Positions 63,394 through 64,000 of a stretch of 64,000 nt of DNA are shown here, piece by piece. The stretch is from Bacteroidota bacterium (GTDB lineage: Bacteria > Bacteroidota > Bacteroidia > Bacteroidales > FEN-979): contig JAPLDJ010000010.1 in the NCBI GenBank assembly GCA_026391805.1, positions 1 to 64,000 of the forward strand, written 5' to 3'. The notes below the pieces were generated by a model. That model saw nothing but the letters and a program-made list of their open reading frames with translations. It was not told the origin of the DNA and did not search any database. Position numbers and translations under genes: made by a program. Positions within the stretch are counted from its first letter, which is position 1. Every line of letters begins with the position of its first letter.

Positions 63394-63401
63394 TAATTTT
63401 G
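63394..63401 (+). promoter_or_regulatory. Candidate -7 element, possibly leaderless
   Basis: TAATTTTG matches TAnnTTTG and ends 7 bp before the start codon at 63409, so the transcript would begin at or next to the ATG. Confidence 0.4.
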
Positions 63402-63408
63402 CACCCTC

Positions 63409-64000
63409 ATGAACAGAACCCTCAGCGAAACATTTACACCGATCCTTTCGGGACAGCATAATTTCAGGGATCTTGGCGGCATTCCCGCCATGGATGGCAG
63501 AACGATAAGGCCGGGCCTTCTTTTCCGCAGCGGAGATCTTCATTCCATCACGGATGACGATGTTACCATCCTTGAACAGGCAGGAATCCGCATGATTATC
63601 GATTTCAGGTCGGAACGGGAACGCCTCAAACGGCCCAACCGTGAAATACCGGGGCTGAAGGAAGTCAGGTACCTGCCGATCTTTGATGCGCCGCGTGACC
63701 TTGCCTCAAAATATGTTGCGGAGAGTGATTCATCGAACCTGGAACGCCTCCTGGTGGACGAATATGCAAGGATTGTGTCCCTCTACAGGAAGGAATATGC
63801 TGAATTCCTGTGGCTTGTTGCAAACAGTTCAGAAATTCCGCTGGTCTTCCAGTGTTCGGCAGGGAAAGACCGCACCGGCCTGGCAACCATCTTTCTGCTG
63901 ACCGCGCTGGGAGTGGGCTATGAACATATCCTCAATGATTATTTCCTGACCAACCTTCATGCACAGGCCCATGCCCATGAGATCATCGGTCTGCTGAACA
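63409..64000 (+). CDS. Tyrosine phosphatase family protein (partial, cut by window end)
   Basis: Atypical dual-specificity/tyrosine phosphatase of the Y_phosphatase3 family. The first 197 residues are present and the frame is open at the window end. Motifs are NFRDLGG near residue 17, RSGDLHSITDDD, and the P-loop with catalytic Cys in QCSAGKDRTGLAT (Cys-x5-Arg). The start ATG follows a -7 promoter element closely. Protein-tyrosine or lipid phosphate substrates are both possible. It has no signal peptide. Confidence 0.88.
   Translation, partial: MNRTLSETFTPILSGQHNFRDLGGIPAMDGRTIRPGLLFRSGDLHSITDDDVTILEQAGIRMIIDFRSERERLKRPNREIPGLKEVRYLPIFDAPRDLASKYVAESDSSNLERLLVDEYARIVSLYRKEYAEFLWLVANSSEIPLVFQCSAGKDRTGLATIFLLTALGVGYEHILNDYFLTNLHAQAHAHEIIGLLN

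Overview
The window looks like a chromosomal segment of a free-living or environmental member of the Bacteroidota. Evidence for this is a short RpoD of the Bacteroidota type, two proteins ending in type IX secretion (T9SS) sorting domains, BACON domains, a HmuY/HmuR-type haem uptake locus, Cys-terminated lipoprotein signals and many upstream copies of the Bacteroidota -7 promoter element TAnnTTTG. No phage, plasmid or CRISPR locus is visible. Taxonomy below phylum level cannot be read from the window.

Layout. 1-2056: a XerC/D-like integrase and AT-rich non-coding DNA. 2057-8710: an acyl-CoA dehydrogenase, a fused cobalamin-dependent acyl-CoA mutase (IcmF), a divergent butyrate-kinase homologue and a metallo-beta-lactamase-fold hydrolase. 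9037-14493 (minus): ArfB, an FMN reductase, a DUF1003 membrane protein and a very large secreted BNR/BACON protein. 14735-23985 (minus): a leucine/branched-acyl catabolic cluster with the methylcrotonyl-CoA carboxylase subunits, a hydratase, a two-subunit 3-oxoacid CoA-transferase, two different HMG-CoA-lyase homologues and a second acyl-CoA dehydrogenase. 24117-27589: a stress protein, an NADP oxidoreductase, an IS3 transposase remnant, an AT-rich lipoprotein gene and tRNA-Arg(TCT). 28241-40296: an isochorismatase-like hydrolase, ParC, a flavodiiron protein, a lipoprotein, a CDF-like transporter, TsaD and TamB. 40429-49078: AddA- and AddB-like repair nucleases flanking a two-gene amino-sugar recycling unit (AmgK-like kinase fused to a RapZ C-terminal domain, then a MurU-like uridylyltransferase). 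49056-53970: an apparently exported AmmeMemoRadiSam module. 53987-64000: a secreted nuclease, HtrA, RpoD, the haem locus, OsmC and a partial tyrosine phosphatase.

The catabolic genes fit together. Leucine-derived acyl-CoA would be oxidised, carboxylated, hydrated and cleaved to acetyl-CoA and acetoacetate, and the CoA-transferase would activate the acetoacetate. IcmF would interconvert isobutyryl- and butyryl-CoA, and the acyl-CoA dehydrogenase beside it would oxidise butyryl-CoA.

Three things look most worth following. (1) 49056-53970: a lipoprotein Memo-AMMECR1 fusion, a membrane aminopropyltransferase-like protein without its usual acidic residues, and a Tat-signal radical SAM protein, driven by two symmetric divergent promoters. 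(2) The kinase-RapZ fusion beside a MurU homologue. (3) Families of intergenic hairpins whose flanks are conserved but whose inner arms differ from copy to copy while staying complementary, often with a GCA triloop. These fill most of the longer intergenic gaps, and in two places sit directly in front of start codons.
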